From: Nymphalis io
Lineage: Eukaryota; Arthropoda; Insecta; Lepidoptera; Nymphalidae
DNA: 64,000 nucleotides
Direction of reading: 5' to 3'
Assembly: GCF_905147045.1 (NCBI RefSeq)
Contig: NC_065910.1
Coordinates: forward strand, 620,001-684,000
The notes beneath the pieces are model-generated. The model searched no databases. It saw only the letters and a program-made list of their open reading frames with translations, and was not told the origin of the DNA. Positions 23,761-36,394 of this stretch are shown here, piece by piece. The translations under genes and the position numbers were made by a program. Every line of letters begins with the position of its first letter. Position 1 is the first letter of the stretch.

Positions 23761-26084
23761 TAAGTGTTTATAACGAAAGTTTGTGAGGATAGATGGATAT
23801 TTGTTACTCTTTCACGCATAAACAACTAAATGGCATTTGATGACTTTAGTAATAGAGATAGCTTATAACCTGACTTAACACATGGGCCTAATACTTGTCC
23901 CCGTTACACGCGGTATTAGACGCAGGCGGCAGATAGCATATAAAACAAGAAATTCGGTCAGGACTGGAGATCGGATATGCTGGTCAATTATAAAAAAATT
24001 AGAACCGCAGAAGATATAGAGAGACAGAGAGTACTCCGATGTACAGAGTAGTAATAGCTTGTGACCTAATGAATGCCAAATATTTCAAAATCCAACGTAA
24101 GATGACTCAAGTCCAGTAATTGGTTTACTCCGGAAACAAATCTATTGTCCAACATTGCATTAAAATGGAAGCAAGCCAAAATAATTTTGACCGATATTTC
24201 CTTGGTGTAATGACCGATAAAAAATCCGAGAATTTTCTTTTGTTTTAGGTAAACTTATTATTTGTTGTGGCGTTTTTTTTACAATTAGGGCCTTGTGTAA
24301 TATGACCTTAAGTTAAAAATATTTTAAAAACGGTACGATAAATATAACTTTTTCATATAGATACCTGGATTCAAAATTGTGAGCAAGAGTCTGTTTTCTT
24401 TGTAGAAACAGCTGCTTTGTAGCTTTGTTTTGTTGTTTGTATTTATCCGTAAGTTATTGTAAAGAATACAAATGTACTAAACATTTATGAAATATGTATT
24501 TATATTATTATTATCAAATATAGTAACACTGAACGTATTCTAAAATTTGAATATTTAAAATAAATTATATACACAAGTCAATGTGACGTCGCTATCTGAA
24601 TAATAAAAGTCAAGGAAACTCACTCTACGCGTTTTTTTTAATAAAACAAATTCGAGTTTATCGACCCACTATTCACTAAATTAAACATTGAAAACACATT
24701 TGACAAATCACTTTTAATTTAAATAAAACCAATGAAATAATTAACAACATTTAACAATTGTTTTTTTTAGTTATGTAGGTTTTATATGGCACAGATATTA
24801 AACATTTCGTCTTAAAATAAATAACACACAAAATCACGACACGTGTGACTTCGAACGCAGCGTTATCGCGACTGGCTTCATCATTTTAACGCATTTATAT
24901 TTATCGCTTATATATTAATAGCCCTACGAATTTTAATTGTGCGTATCTAAAACGCAGGATTGTTAAAACTTTTGCTGGGCACGCGCAGTTTTGCGTTTCG
25001 CAATTTCACACGGCATGCGTGACATTTTGTGATAGGTGCAAGCTTTCTTTATTTATTTGGTTTCTATCAATATATATTATATAAAAAAATATTATTAGGT
25101 AAGGAATAACTAGGCTGTATGCTTAGCAATCTTTGCCAAGTGGACGTAGGAAATAAATAATAACAAACAAACATTATCATAGGCCTTAAAAATTAGCAAT
25201 ATGATAAATCCAATTCAGATGATATCTATCATATCACGTCTGAAAGTCCGTGGTCCTGAATAAAGTAGTTACTAGGTTGTTAAGACTTAACTGCTCGTGG
25301 AAGCCGGAGGACCTTAGCCTTAGTTATCGAATATGCCTTTGACCGGCATTGGAGTTTACGAAAGACTTTATAAAATAATGTATACATTTAGATTTGATAT
25401 TTGTAAACTTTACAGACGTTTGTTTCGACAATAATTAAATTTGATATGGACTTTTTTATTTGAATTACTTGTTTCTATCAGCTTTATTGCTTCGTAATAA
25501 CAAAAAAATATAATTAACAAATACATTTTAAATATTAAGAATATCTCATCTCAAACTTGAAGTTTTGAAATGTATATTTAAAACCAAATACTAGGCTAAT
25601 TATTCCATTAGGCTAATTATTTGTTTATGTTTAAATAATTGTTGTTCATGGAATTACTCTGTGATTATTAAGAGCTATGTAACTAATGATTACTTAATCA
25701 TTACATTGATAAATAAAAAAGAAAATGTATATTTTAAGTAATAATCGGACATGAGTTACGAGTATAAATTTATTATGTATCTAATGATGAAAATACCGGA
25801 ATAAAAGTTTTTATTCTTAAAATAAAAATAGATCCAACTTCAATTTTTCCTGTATATACAAGAAAAAAACGTAAGAAGGAACATCTAAAATCATAAAATT
25901 ACTAACAACAATTAAAATTATATATTAATTAAAATACTATGCAATATCACCAAATTAATAAATAATAAACGATCATTAAAAATTTTATGCTTAAGTTGAA
26001 AATTAATTTAACATTTTATTTCATTTAATGACAATATTAGACATACCTAGGTATTATTTAGATTTAGTTTTAGGAAGTTTAGTT

Positions 26085-26150
26085 TTAGATTTATGACGAT
26101 CAATAAGTAAGTGTAACGCTTCTATATTGAATAAAGATTTTTGACTTTGA
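26085..26150. repeat. Short dispersed repeat, same family as 4050-4116
   Basis: It carries ATTTATGACGATCAATAAGT followed by GTGTAACGCTTCTAT, near-identical to 4075-4115. Confidence 0.5.
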
Positions 26151-26859
26151 ACATCGAATAAAATCCCAGCTAAACTACCTATTCCGTAATAAAATAAAAA
26201 TTAGTATTTCTGAAAAACCAAAAGAATTTGCAAAATTTCAGCTCAATCGATTCAGTGGAACTGGCTTAGAATTTGCGAGATTGGATGGACCCTACTCATA
26301 ATATATTCTACCGCTAAACAGCCATACTGGTTTGAAGGTTCAGTGAGCCAGTGTACTACAGTCATAACTACTGTTATAAGGGAAAAGGATATTACACAGT
26401 GCCATCGCGCCTTAGGGCCACGTCCCGCTGTCTTTATTCTTTATGGCTGTGTGATTACTACTATAAATACTTACAATTATATGTCAGCGTTGCGTCACCG
26501 TCCAGCCAAATTAAAAGAGTTCTCGGTGTTCGAATATTGCCTAATCCTTATCATTATTGATTTACTAATATACATTATAAATTGTTATTTTATTAGCTGC
26601 AGTGCTCATTTTATTCTTATCAGTATTTAAAAAAAAAACTTGTGTCCGATTACTTTAATTCTTTCTAATCCAATGATATAATAATTGTTTAAAAGATATC
26701 GATAACATTGGTTTATGACCAGCGTTGCCATGAATAATAACTGAATTTTGAATATAAGTTAAGGGTGAGATTGTTTGAAATTAAATGGTTCTTTTAATTT
26801 AGACGTGTAATACATCATTGTTTTTTGGGAAAAAATATTATTATTATAAAGATAGACTG

Positions 26860-27085
26860 CGAAATGGGCCACCTGATGGTAAGTGGTCAGCCCCGCTCGG
26901 CACTTTAAATACTGTTGATGAATAGTTATCATTCCTTATGATGTCAATTTTCCACCAACCTTGGCATCTAAGGTGTTATGTCTCTTATGTCTGTAGTCTT
27001 AGCTTACTAACCTTTCAAGCTGGAACACAACAACACTGATTATTTCTGTATGGTGGTAGAATAAGTAATGAGTCGTACACAGACA
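26860..27085 (-). repeat. Family D repeat, diverged
   Basis: The minus-strand copy has a reversed GGCCACCTGATGGTAAGTGG end at low coordinates and TATGGTGGTAGAATAAGTAA near the high end. A further small family D relic lies at 26305-26380. Confidence 0.55.
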
Positions 27086-27104
27086 AAAAAAACCTGGCCT
27101 AATT

Positions 27105-27300
27105 TTTTATCGCTGGAAAAACGCATTTCGCGTTTCCCCTACGGGAACAGTGGGGGGAATGTGGGGCTCGCCAGTGCGCCCCGAACATCGGAATAACCAC
27201 TAAAAAATTAGCGGTACCATTTCCGTCTTAACGAGGAGCGCCATAGGATAGCTTGCGCATGCTATCATGACCCTACATCAACATGGACATCACACCACAC
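27105..27300. repeat. GC-richer dispersed repeat (second copy at 13478-13690)
   Basis: The order of landmarks matches 13478-13690: CGCTGGAAAAACGC, TTTCCCCTACGGGAACAGTG, GGGGCTCGCC, TTTCCGTCTTAACG. Confidence 0.55.
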
Positions 27301-27744
27301 AAAGCCCTACCAACAAGTGGTTAGTACAGACAGAGATGTTTTGTTAAGTTACTAGATTTAGTTTTTCCCTTTTAATATTGTTACCCTTGTTAAAGAAAAT
27401 TAAAAAAAACACGTTATTCAAGTCAAATATAAAAATAATTAAAAATAAAATACACTTACCAGTATGCCGTCTTGCATTTATGATTTTTAACTTAATTTTC
27501 ACATACGACTTTTTACATTAAGAGTATCTATCAATGTGCGTAAGGAACCCTAATTTTGTACACATCTAGCCCACATCATTGTCGGGCACGAGGCATAGAT
27601 AACAAACCCCCACCAATCAGAATACAGGCTGCCTCGTGTTCAATTCATTTCAATAGAGAAACCGGTTTTTTTCTTATTTAACATTATTAGGAAGCATTAT
27701 AATCAAACATATTATGTTGTTTTTTTGGTAATAATTTTTTACTT

Positions 27745-27890
27745 GCTAAGGCGCCACCAATCTTGGAAACTAAGATATTATGTCCCCAGTGTAGTTACAT
27801 TGGCTCACTCACCCTTCAAACCAAAACACAACAATATTAAGCTCTGCTGTTTTGCGGTAGCACCTAAGACTTATTGGGCAGATAATGGTT
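27745..27890 (-). repeat. Family D repeat fragment
   Basis: It contains GCGCCACCAATCTTGGAAAC, TTGGCTCACTCACCCTTCAA and GCTGTTTTGCGGTAG in minus orientation. Confidence 0.55.
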
Positions 27891-28427
27891 AAACTGATGA
27901 TTCACTGCTCATCATAACGTATATTATATTCCTTGTGTGTGTGTTTCCATTTCAATTATCTTTATATCCAGGATAAATGTCCTTGTTTATAGTTTTTCCT
28001 GTGTGCTATCACTATGCAGAGTTTCATTATATTTCATCCAGTGTTTTAGATATGATGTATTTCGAGATAGAGAGATTGTTGTAGCTGTTATCAAACAATC
28101 TGTTTACTATCTACAATAATTACAAAACATATTAATTATCATGTTATATTTAATATTGTAATATATAAGCTACCCTATCCGTAGCTACCCTTCTCGGCTT
28201 CGTACAGGTAAAATATAGGGTCTATTTATAACGATTATATTGAAACACAAACACAAAGTTTTTTTCCCTAGTCAGATACCCTTATGTACGTACGTAGAAT
28301 CACTGACCAAAGTTTCATCACAAATTGTTTAGGAACGCATAGAGGACAAACATACAGACATTTATTTTTATTTATTAAGAATATTCTTTCCCTTGTTGTC
28401 TGTTGATTTAAAACTCAAAAATATTTA

Positions 28428-28500
28428 TTCATTATAGAAGCGTCACACTTATTTATTGATTGTCATAAATCTACCACCAGTTCGGAAATAAACACCTCAA
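28428..28500. repeat. Short dispersed repeat, inverted relative to 4050-4116
   Basis: It reads AGAAGCGTCACACTTATTTA then TGTCATAAATCTACCACC. A similar copy lies at 30560-30615. Confidence 0.5.
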
Positions 28501-28757
28501 ACCTGAGAAGAACCGTCGAAAGAATACAGATACATTTTTTTTATATCTCAACTGGAGTGCCTCATGAGTCTTATAACACTGCTGGTCAGTACTGAGTTCA
28601 ATCCTATCTAATCCATAATCAGTTATTGGTTTTTTTTGTCAAGAAATTGTCAGTAGCTTGATGATTGGGAGTTGGCAAATTTACACTCTCACGCCTCGAA
28701 AGGCACTTAAAGGCGCTTGCGACACCTATTCCAGTCGTGTCAGGTTAGACACCCCAT

Positions 28758-28917
28758 CTGAAATTAGACACATGCACGTTTCCTCACGATGTTTTCCTTC
28801 ACCGTCAAACACGAGATGAATTACAATCACAAATTATAATAAAAAAATCGACGAGATGACCTAGTGGTAAGAACGCGTGTATCTAAACCGATGATCGTGG
28901 GTTCAAACCCGGGCAAG
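28758..28917. repeat. Two family A SINE fragments, inverted to each other
   Basis: A minus-strand body fragment (28758-28838, ACACATGCACGTTTCCTCAC onward) is followed by a plus-strand head fragment (28848-28917, CGACGAGATGACCTAGTGGT to the B box). The pair is either two insertions or a rearranged one. Confidence 0.6.
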
Positions 28918-30391
28918 AAGTTATATTATAACATGTATATTATGCTGAAAAAAACCTTTTAAAAGTAAAAAAAAAATAAAAAATAAATATTAAGCCTTTA
29001 TTGAATAAACTTAATATACAATATATTGTATAAACTATTTTCGACCACGTATTTCCCGTTTTAGAGATCAGCGTGTCACACACGTAGACTGTTTTCTCCC
29101 ATCCTTTTCTATTACTAGCTCTTTTTGATCAGATTACATCTACAATTTTCCTTAGGTTATGTGACTATCATAACTCGCCTCATCTTCCTCTTTTCCTTAT
29201 ATCCTCATGAGCTGTCTTATATTATATTCGATTAGGGAATAAATCCTCAAGATATATAAGAAAAATAAACAAAATAGTTTTACTATCAAGCTTACACATT
29301 GAACAAAATGTCCCCTCAATTCTCCGTTATACTTTTTTGCGTACATTTACATCAAAAATGCTTAATATGTAGCATTAAATCAACAAATTATAAAAAGAAC
29401 AACAAACCGTATGCAACCCCGCCTTAACCTACCATTGGCGAATCGACGAGAGTCCGGCAACCAATCAAAGAACAGTTCGCACACCCCATTTCGAAATTTA
29501 AATATTTTAATCGAATTCCCTTCAGTTACTTCTGAAACGTTGCGTGTTAAGGTTCTCCTGTGTCGAGCACGATATATGTGTAATCAATTATTTAAAAGCT
29601 CTTATTTGTGATTATTAGCTTTTTATATAAGTTTTTAAGTGGATTATATGCCAACTGTGACGGATAATTTAGGAAAGAAAGGTAACATATAACACAATAT
29701 GTTAAATATCATTATAATTTTATACTACTGTAAAAAAGTTTATCGAATAACTATTATTATGGTTCGAACCGAATAAATAAATAAGCGTATATAAAGATTT
29801 AACTATGAATGATATTTTAATTGTTGATTTCTAGGTATATTTTGTTATGGAATAAAATCGCGAGAAATATAACGCAACAAACAACAACAAACAATTATTT
29901 ACAGACAATTAAGCTAATTTTGCTTATAAACAGTTATGTAAATATAAATATAGTATTGTTTGAACAATTGCATTATTTTTAATCAAGGACAGAATTCTCA
30001 TGAAATAATATTTGCATAAAATGTTGATAAATCGAAAAGGTTGAACTGATACGCTCCATACCCATTTGTAGAAATACCTATATATATTATTTAACGATTG
30101 AATTTAATCTAGAATAAAATGTGTATAAATTCCAATCGTATTTAAAATAAATAAAAATAGTATTTAATTGATAAATATTCTTGTTTTAAAGTCCAAAAGC
30201 ACGAAAATAAAATTCGGAATATAATATTCTTTTGCTTTTTGGAATTGATCTTTGTCCATTTAATTAACATGGCCGTCATATGCAACGTCATTGGTCGGTG
30301 CCATGTGACAGGTTAAATTTATAGATATGACCGGTGAGGCTGGTTGAATACCATCCATACCAGCCTAGAAATCCAGAATCCCAACAACATG

Positions 30392-30556
30392 AAATTTTAG
30401 TGGTGCTTGCCCGAGTTTGAGCCCACGATCATCGATTAAGATTCACGCACTCTTACCACTGGGCCATCTCGGCTTCATCCTCCGAAAAATCCATTCTCAA
30501 AAAGGAAGAGGAGTAAGGCCTCCTCTTCGGCCCAGCACTGGGCCATTTACAGGCTG
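30392..30556 (-). repeat. Rearranged family A SINE
   Basis: The minus-strand head (30392-30477, up to GGGCCATCTCGGCTTC) is joined to a plus-strand 3' end (about 30500-30556, AGGCCTCCTCTTCGGCCCAGCACTGG-like). The two parts are in opposite orientation, so an inversion or two insertions occurred. Confidence 0.6.
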
Positions 30557-30850
30557 TTAATATAGAAGCGTTACACTTTCTTGTTAATTGTCAAAAGTCT
30601 ACCACCGGTTCGGAGCCTATGTGATAGCGCACGTGGTTCACAATACCGTGCTATTCCCGTGGAAACTTGCATCAAAGCACCAATTTTCATGGCACTAAGG
30701 ATGTAATAAGAATAGTAGCGTCGGCTATGGGTTGTTATGTCTCACTGCAAATTAGAAAGATTATGATTGAAGTGTTTTCTTCCTTTTAAGAAGGACACCT
30801 TTACTGTCATCGTAGTTCCCATTGGAAATCTACAGTTATTCGTATACTTT

Positions 30851-31132
30851 TGCATGGTATGGCTTTGTGCAAGCCCGCCTAGGTAGGTACCACCCACTCA
30901 TCACATATTTTACCGCAAACAGCAATACTTATTATTGTTGTGTCCCGGTTGGAAAGGTGAGTGAGCCGGTGTAACTTCAGGCACAAGGGACAAACTTCTT
31001 TGTTCCCAAGGTTGATGACACATTGGCGATGTAAGAAACAGTTAATATTTCTCACTGCGCCAATATCTAAGGCGGTGGTGACTATTTACCATCAGGTGGC
31101 CCATTTGCCCTTTCTCCTACCTATTTAAAAAA
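30851..31132 (+). repeat. Family D repeat, nearly full length
   Basis: It runs from TGCATGGTATGGCTTTGTGC through GGTACCACCCACTCATCAC to TACCTATTTAAAAAA. Confidence 0.7.
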
Positions 31133-31309
31133 CTATTATCATAATATGAAAGTTCCTAATGATTTTTAGATGTTATTACATACTACCAAAGGTCTGCTCA
31201 TTTTATTAAAGTTTATAAAATAAAATGCTTTTAAATTTAAACGTATTATTATAATACAGTATCGGAGCCAGGTGCTTATTCACTATATTTATATGTATAT
31301 GTGTCTTTT

Positions 31310-31542
31310 GAGTCATCATCATCATAATAGTGATATATGATATGAACCTTCGTCGTCTACTGTTAGACATAGGTTTCTCCAATGGCACGCCACTGCGCTC
31401 AATCTTCAGCTCTCACTCTCCATCCGCTGCCAGCCACTTTGCGTATATCGTCACTCCACCTAGCCGGAGGGCATCCTACGCTACTTTTGCCAAGGCGCGG
31501 TTTCCACTCCAGAACACTTTTGTGTCACCAAGTCTAAAATAA
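31310..31542. repeat. Dispersed repeat related to 15720-15980
   Basis: It begins CATCATCATCATAATAGTG and carries CTCCAATGGCACGCCACTG and TCACTCCACCTAGCCGGAGG. A 70-codon frame here (31330-31542) has no domain similarity and looks incidental. Confidence 0.45.
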
Positions 31543-31617
31543 ACAGGCTATAATATAATGTGAAAAAACATGGCCAATGTACAATCTTGTAGTGGTAGTA
31601 ATATATCTATTCTATCC

Positions 31618-32330
31618 ATGCAGTGACGGAGAAAGAATACATTTCACTGCTCCTCTCTTTCCCATGGGTGTCGTAAGAGGCGACTAAGGGATATCTGAGC
31701 GACCATCTGCTCATCTGGTGGTAGGATGTTAAACATCCGCCTGGCTTGTTACCACCGTACGCATGGTGAAAAACTCGTGAAGTGGCAGCTTGTAACCGCA
31801 TTTCGGGTGGGGTCCCGGTGGTCACTTCCGGGGGCGTTCGGGGGCCCTTCCGTCCAGCGGATCAGTGTATTTTCCCTTTTGGCAACCACTTGGGGAAACG
31901 CGCCTCCACACTTTGCCCATCCCTATCGTGGCAATACGTCGCTCGCTTCACGTCTCTTTTCCTTACTTTTTGCTCTCACACATGACTTGACTCAACTGGT
32001 TGATTAGCCCACCAGGATCCCAGACGTTGATGGACAAGCGCCTTCTCTACTGGACCTTCTGCTGACTTCTCACCCGGTAGAATATCAGGTTGTGGTTCAG
32101 GCTCCACTTGGTTCTTCGGATCACAGCCTTATATCTACCAAAGTGCCACAGGCCCAGCTGCCGCCACCAGCGGTATGCAAACATCGTGTTTGGCACTATA
32201 AGTCGGCAGATTGGGACGGTATGCGCGATTACTATGCGTCAGTCCCTTGGAAGGAACGTTGCTTCAGTGGGAATGACCCGACCGCTAGTGCCGCTGCTGG
32301 ACTGTGGGGACGGCTAGTACAGAACATTCG
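31618..32330 (+). mobile_element. Decayed LINE fragment with endonuclease remnant
   Basis: The 5' part (31618-31700) carries a leader-like motif, GGGTGTCGTAAGAGGCGACT, also found inverted at 47126-47160. From about 31970 the frame encodes the end of an APE-type endonuclease (TQLVD, stop, PTRIPDVDGQ ... SSDHSL), with a premature TAG at 32005-32007. The part 32092-32293 matches 58035-58240 of the LINE in JHEH-B. It then jumps to CGGCTAGTACAGAACATT, which resembles that element's 3' UTR (60264-60282). This suggests an internally deleted copy. It is non-functional. Confidence 0.6.
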
Positions 32331-32999
32331 ATCACATCAATTACTAAAAAAGAAAAATATAATCTTCCCTATACTCGTATAGTGTTTTTCCTCTTTTTTC
32401 TTAAATATATTTGTGTATTTCGGTATTGAATAATATTTAGATAATTTATTAATAACAAAGCGCCATAAAGACAGAGCAACATACAAATTGGTATAGAAAC
32501 ACTAAAACAGTGAACTATTATGAGCTATCACCGGATATATTTATCAACGGAAGTGCTATATTTAACGCGCGAACAGATCGTTATTAACAGTTAAAATTAT
32601 GTCATTATTTCATAAAAAAAATATCAAAAGATTAAAAAAAATGTTTGTTTTTTACACAAAACGTGGTACTTAACTTTGCGTGCAAGCCCGTCGGGGCAGA
32701 TACCTATATAATAGAAAATAACAGAAAGGCCAGAAGGTCGAATGAATATCGTCATCTTTATTTCTAGTGTTAGATACATGAAGTATCTATTACTACTATT
32801 ATACTGCATTCCGCTATAAAGAAACCAATACCAACAGGATATTACGTTTATATACACAAATTAAACTAAGGCTTTGATATCAAAGCAAATAAAGTGTGTA
32901 TAAGTATGGTTATTTATTATTTATCATAATCATCCTCACTAATATATGATATAGGTATATAATGCAGATTTCCTAACAATGCTTTTGTTTATCGCCGTG

Positions 33000-33094
33000 C
33001 ATGATGAATTATAAACATAAAAAAAATCAGAGATGCGTGCCCGGGCTTAAGCATCGCCCATTATCTTCGATTAAGATTCTAGGCCATCTCGGCT
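33000..33094 (-). repeat. Family A SINE fragment just upstream of the bHLH gene
   Basis: It carries a degraded body and head (AGATGCGTGCCCGGGCTTAA through TTCTAGGCCATCTCGGCT). It ends about 140 bp before the bHLH start codon, so it may lie in the promoter or 5' UTR. Confidence 0.55.
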
Positions 33095-33231
33095 CTTTAT
33101 TTGGTAATATTGAAATCATTTATGTTGCCGACACAATATTGTATTGTACCTTGCAATTCATGTTTTCAATGAATTTCACGGTCTCATAGATTTACCAACA
33201 AATATTTTATCCAATAGTTTATCAAAACTCA

Positions 33232-34557
33232 ATGGCGTCTGATCAAGATTCATGTTCTGATGAAGAGCCAGACAGTGAGATGCTGAGCGATGATATCTGT
33301 CTCCAAGATAGCGATGACGACAGACAAACTTCTAGAAGTGTTCAGGTATTATAAATTATTGCCGCTATACCTATATATCTCCGACCATTCTATTTCTTAA
33401 AACTAAATGTATTCATTGTTTTAATCTAGACTATAAATAATGTTTATATTTTATTTAAGCTTATACACGTCATGCATGGACAGAACCACGTAAATTGATC
33501 CCAATTGTGCCAATGTGCCCAATGAATAAAGGATTTGATTTATTCCTAGTTATAAAATTAATTTATAATATCGAAAAAATAAATATTTCTTTTAGAGTTT
33601 GCCAGAAGATCTGCCAACATTAAACTCTTGCATTCTCCGACCACCTCGTAAGCTCTTCACCAACTGTCGAGAGCGCTGGCGACAGCAGAACGTCAGCGGT
33701 GCTTTCGCAGAGCTTAGACGGCTAGTGCCTACACATCCGCCGGATAAGAAGCTGTCGAAAAATGAGATCTTGAGAATGGCAATAAGGTACAGAAGTTTAC
33801 ACCCAATTTTTTTTTAATTTGGCTGAGTTAGGGAAACTCGAGCACTGATGCCCATTGCAAAGACCCCTTTAAACGTACAACCAGGTTGCATGCCCCGGGA
33901 ACTGCTTGGAGCTTCTCCCCCTGCCCTGTAATTTTACCTTTTCACTTATCATACTTAAGAGTATGAGAAGATACATAAAACAATTATCTTATATTAAACT
34001 GATACAAGAGTAAATATTTTTTCTAAAGCTAAACAAAAAAACTAAGATAGGTCTTTAATAACTTTTCAACTATATTTGTATTATTTAGTTATATATTTAG
34101 TTTCTGTTTTAGATATATAGGTCTGCTGAGTGAAGTACTTGAATGGCAAAAGAACCACGGGCTGCTGATCAATAAAGAGAACTCCGGACTTGCCATTAAA
34201 TGTGAATCCCCTTTAAGTCCAACATCAAGACGTCTCCGCCTCAAAAGACCGTACATGGACGAAGATAAAAGACCATATGAGAGCGATTACATACGATTTG
34301 GTAACGAAGAAAACGAAGAAGTATACAGAAGAAACTTCCAGAGAAATACACCAAATAATAAGACTGATTTTTTCTTTGGAAAGGAGCATTTGAAGATAAT
34401 GCGTAATCAGTATTATTTTCCTTCAAGATGGCGACAAATTCCTTTGAGAAATTTAGCAGGAGAACGCAATGGGAATAATTTGTTGATGATAGCTCCAGCC
34501 AAAGGTGATGATAAAGATAGATCATGTAAAGATAAAGACGATGGCAAAGATAAGTAA
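33232..34557 (+). CDS. HLH3B: TAL1/SCL-class bHLH transcription factor, 3 coding exons, 249 aa
   Basis: Exons are 33232-33345, 33596-33786 and 34113-34557 (114+191+445 nt) with GT-AG junctions and consistent phases. The start ATG is the first after an in-frame TAG near 33188; an upstream spliced start cannot be excluded. The N terminus (about 1-38) is acidic and Ser-rich. The bHLH domain spans about residues 56-114: basic region with NCRERWRQQN including the E-box-contacting Glu-Arg pair, helix 1 GAFAELRRLVPTHP, loop PDKKLSK, helix 2 NEILRMAIRYIGLLSEVL. RERWRQQN plus THPPDKKLSKNEILR is diagnostic for the TAL/SCL/LYL group, of which HLH3B is the fly member. The family binds E-boxes as heterodimers with E proteins (daughterless in insects). 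The C-terminal 130 residues are charged and poorly conserved, ending in a Lys/Asp-rich tail. The class is secure; orthology to HLH3B specifically is likely. Confidence 0.9.
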
Positions 34558-34577
34558 AATAAATTTATTATAATAAA
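34558..34577 (+). terminator. Polyadenylation signals of the bHLH gene
   Basis: Two AATAAA hexamers (34558-34563, directly after the stop, and 34572-34577) lie 1 and 15 bp past the TAA at 34555-34557. The 3' UTR would be very short if these are used. Confidence 0.5.
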
Positions 34578-35261
34578 GTCATGCAAACTAATGTTTAAGC
34601 CAGCTGAAATACCATAAACAAATATTATCTTAGGTAAATTGTTATAAGCATCGTTCTAACTAAAAACAATACGTTAGCAAGTACCACCATGTTTTATATA
34701 CAAGAATGTACAGTTGACAGAATACGTAAATGCTTATAATGTGAACTGTGTTGAAGAAAAACGTTAAGATTTAACCTGCATGTTCAGTATGAAACTCTAT
34801 CATATGTGTATTTATACGTGTTGGATCGTGGTCGTAGTTTCAAACCTTTTCCTTAAGATTTAAGGCATTTGCCAAGCAGTGGAACTCTTAGAGACTCTTA
34901 AAATAATGTATTTCTAATACTTTGTGTAGAGTGAGCTCGTAATCAATTTCTTTAATATAGTTTTTTTTTGCTTTAACAGGCAGACCTTTCAAGGTCTTGG
35001 CATCTGTTTGTACTCTCATTCTCTTATCTCTTTTAGATTTTTAAGTGTAGTTATATATTGTACCTGCATTATTTATTGTTCATGTATTAGTTTAATTAAT
35101 ATCTTTGCGGAAATAGTTGTATTGTTATGTTTAGTACATAGTTTTTCTGTTCACACTTTATTTATTATTTTAAAAACTAAATATTAACAAATATTTGTAT
35201 TAAAAGATTTATCAAAATTTATATTCTTTTATTGAATTTTTTTTTTGTCTAGTTAATTTTT

Positions 35262-35490
35262 TATTCAAAGTAGACGAGCAATTGGGTTGCTTGATGGTTT
35301 GTGGTCACCTACGCCTGTGGAATTTAATGACTATATACCATATGTCATCAACTATAAGATCCAAGTCATGTTAAGTATGCCGGTTAGCAATTGTAACACA
35401 ACAATGCATAGTATTGATGTTTGGCGGTAGAATAACTAAAAGTGCACCCACATAGGTGCAAAATTTGTGAGAGCTCTACCACCGTTAAAA
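35262..35490 (-). repeat. Family D repeat, diverged
   Basis: The minus-strand copy shows TAGACGAGCAATTGGGTTGC at the low end and GGCGGTAGAATAACTAAAAG near the high end. The interval 34600-36360 otherwise holds only AT-rich sequence. Confidence 0.5.
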
Positions 35491-36367
35491 ATGTAGATTT
35501 TTCAATTATTATATACTAATAAAATCTAACAATTTAAAAACGTTATATTAGGAAAATATAGGATTAAGCATAAAATTAATTCTAAAAGATTGACTTTCAT
35601 AACTTACATAAATAAAAAAGCACAATATTCAATTTGGCTTGAAACAAAACACTATCGATGTCATTAAAAACTGCATACATATTTCTAAATAAAATAAAAT
35701 CATTTGCTATAATAAAAAAAACCCAAACAATTTCATTTTTGATAATCTTTTTCATTAGCAAGCAATAATGCTAAATATAATATTTATTACAATAATACCA
35801 ATAAACCACTTCCCCTGTATAAACCCACCCTTGATTTAAACCGACACGTGCCGCAATTTTTAAAGATAAGTATGCTCGTGCGCACAATAATTATTATTTA
35901 ATATAAATGATATGATGAATATGTTATTATTATAACGGATTTATGAGCTTTAAAATATAGTTTAGTACAGTAATTAAAATGAAATGATATATAACTTGAA
36001 AGTAAATAATTATATGATAAGTAAATGCTGAATAAAATTGTGTAAATTTTGTTACATAAAAGTGAATTGTTGAGAAAACAATATTTTTCGGAACACAAAA
36101 ATTATATTAAAATAATAAGTAATTTGATCTCATAGGTTTCCGCGAGAACACGTGAATATTACATGTAACGAATGAAATTCTAACAGATGAGAATCAGGGC
36201 AGCGGGGTGAATTGAAGTCCAATCCATCAACTTTAGAGGAAAGTAAAACTTTGTCCAGCAGAGGGTCATCTACTCGATGTTGCTTTACTTTAAATTCATA
36301 TGTAAATGATTTTTTTTTGGGAAAAAACAGTTATCTACAATCAAAACACATAACATTCACAATGTCA

Positions 36368-36373
36368 TTTATT
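36368..36373 (-). terminator. Polyadenylation signal of JHEH-A
   Basis: AATAAA on the minus strand lies 22 bp beyond the stop codon at 36395-36397. Confidence 0.6.
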
Positions 36374-36394
36374 TACAAAACAATATGAAAATAA

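Larger units (their letters stand above)
18817..33231. other. Long interval without a supportable gene
   Basis: About 14.4 kb separate the divergent start codons of the APD-like gene and the bHLH gene. Apart from the repeats listed separately I see only AT-rich sequence and chance frames under about 100 codons, none with a recognisable domain or splice-consistent neighbour. The promoters and any 5' noncoding exons of both genes must lie here. A somewhat GC-richer stretch with two CCAAT-like motifs (ACCATTGGCG, AACCAATCAAAG) lies at 29400-29600, and another at 24840-25040. Confidence 0.6.

Noticed and set aside
26343..26630. 95-codon plus-strand frame
   Set aside because: It begins in a family D repeat relic and has no domain or conserved feature.
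31726..32007. 93-codon plus-strand frame
   Set aside because: It is LINE leader and endonuclease remnant, ending at a nonsense codon.
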